Origin: Corynebacterium xerosis NBRC 16721 = ATCC 373
GTDB lineage: Bacteria > Actinomycetota > Actinomycetes > Mycobacteriales > Mycobacteriaceae
Length of the DNA stretch: 64,000 nucleotides
Assembly: GCF_001552415.1 (NCBI RefSeq)
Contig: NZ_BCRD01000001.1
Span: forward strand, 248,001-312,000
Direction: 5' to 3'
In this document: piece after piece, positions 63,462 through 64,000 of the stretch
Layout of the letters: every line of letters begins with the position of its first letter
Numbering within the stretch: position 1 is the first letter of the stretch
Notes under the pieces: model-generated
The model's input: only the letters and a program-made list of their open reading frames with translations
What the model was told of the DNA's origin: nothing
Database searches by the model: none
Translations under genes and position numbers: made by a program

Positions 63462-64000
63462 ATGACCATGTCGCGATCCGTGCACCCCATCATCGCCCCG
63501 CCCATGCATCCTTTCCTGTGGGGCACCCCCGATGAGGCGCGCCCCCTCGGCGACGGCTCGCGCGGCCTGCTGTCGGCGATGCTGGGCATCGACGCGGATT
63601 CCGGATCCCGGCCGGAGCTCGACGACGTGCGGTTGACCGACTCTTCGCTTTCCGACGCCGACCGGGAGGCGTTGGAGGCCATCGTCGGTGCCGCCGCGGT
63701 GTCGACGGACCGCGATCAGCGTGTGGGCCGTGCCCGCGGCAAGTCCTATCTCGACCTGCTCGAGTGGCGGTCCGGCGACGTCGTGGCCGCCCCCGACGCG
63801 TGCGTCGCCCCCGCGGACGAGGACCAGGTGCTCGAGGTCCTCGAACTGTGCGCGGAGCGCGGAGTGGCCGTCGTTCCCTTCGGCGGCGGCACGTCCGTCG
63901 TCGGCGGCGTGAATCCCGTCCGCGGTGAATTCTCCTCCGTCATTTCGCTGGATCTCGGGAGCTTCCGCGGGGTGGAGGACCTCGACGAGGTCTCCGGTGA
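63462..64000 (+). CDS. FAD-linked oxidase (alkyl-DHAP-synthase-like), 3' part outside the window
   Basis: A frame open from ATG 63462 to the window end, 179 codons. After MHPFLWGTPDEARPLGD it shows the PCMH-type FAD domain: SYLDLLEWRSGDVVAAPDACVAPADEDQVLEVLELCAERGVAVVPFGGGTSVVGGV, whose FGGGTS loop binds the FAD pyrophosphate. The N-terminal layout is that of AGPS-like flavin oxidases, which sit next to glpD in several actinobacteria and may handle dihydroxyacetone phosphate derivatives. The substrate half is not in view. Confidence 0.8.
   Translation, partial: MTMSRSVHPIIAPPMHPFLWGTPDEARPLGDGSRGLLSAMLGIDADSGSRPELDDVRLTDSSLSDADREALEAIVGAAAVSTDRDQRVGRARGKSYLDLLEWRSGDVVAAPDACVAPADEDQVLEVLELCAERGVAVVPFGGGTSVVGGVNPVRGEFSSVISLDLGSFRGVEDLDEVSG

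Overview
The window is high-GC DNA with short intergenic gaps and many ATGA or GTGA gene overlaps. It reads as a Corynebacteriales chromosome, most likely Corynebacterium. The most specific clue is a 16-bp TAGAC-N6-GTCTA inverted repeat in front of a MalY/AecD-type C-S lyase gene; this matches the McbR operator described for corynebacterial sulfur metabolism. A GuaB1-type IMP dehydrogenase-like protein and several genes with a TANNNT box about 7 nt before the start (candidate leaderless mRNAs) agree with this. No rRNA, tRNA or CRISPR array was found.

Positions 1 to about 10,010 are a mobile element whose left end lies outside the window. It carries a large serine recombinase, an ArdA-type antirestriction protein, and a convergent seven-gene operon. 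That operon encodes, in transcription order, an excisionase-like HTH protein, a 1027-aa family B DNA polymerase with intact exonuclease and polymerase motifs, a DUF3223 protein, a small basic protein, a MobC-like protein, a relaxase, and a coiled-coil membrane protein whose gene overlaps the relaxase gene out of frame. A self-encoded PolB next to a recombinase and mobilization genes, with no recognizable terminal-protein gene, is the layout of a pipolin (primer-independent PolB element). Upstream of the operon lie about 330 bp of tandem ~100-bp units, each folding into two hairpins whose stems differ but keep pairing. These are a candidate origin, oriT or structured RNA.

Positions 10,000-15,600 form a scarred islet: a DASS-family anion transporter, a histidine kinase and a receiver-only regulator in one operon, followed by a deleted SDR pseudogene, an ISL3-type insertion sequence end and a DUF488 gene. 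Two near-identical 25-bp sequences encoding the same C-terminal peptide (VVEFKFNV-stop) lie at its two edges and look like 3' ends of lost recombinase genes.

Positions 15,650-28,300 hold a GH13 glucosidase, YtoQ, ArfB, an EcsC-like protein with 33-bp repeats, two alpha/beta hydrolases, VOC proteins, an unusual condensation-domain/GNAT fusion, and a decayed transport locus in which a frameshifted FecCD permease runs into a truncated MFS gene with an in-frame stop. Positions 28,900-32,930 encode a two-gene McrBC-like type IV restriction system.

From 33,100 to the right end the content is ordinary chromosomal: a PEP-mutase/isocitrate-lyase family enzyme, lipoproteins, YjdM, a DJ-1/PfpI protein coupled to a tocopherol-cyclase-like protein, a soluble sugar dehydrogenase-like lipoprotein, MFS and ZupT transporters, GuaB1, nicotinamidase, a dispanin-like Gly/Tyr-rich protein, a gamma-class carbonic anhydrase, a BCCT osmolyte transporter, a 3-hydroxyacyl-CoA dehydrogenase, a secreted PAP2 phosphatase, AecD, GlpD and the start of an FAD-linked oxidase.
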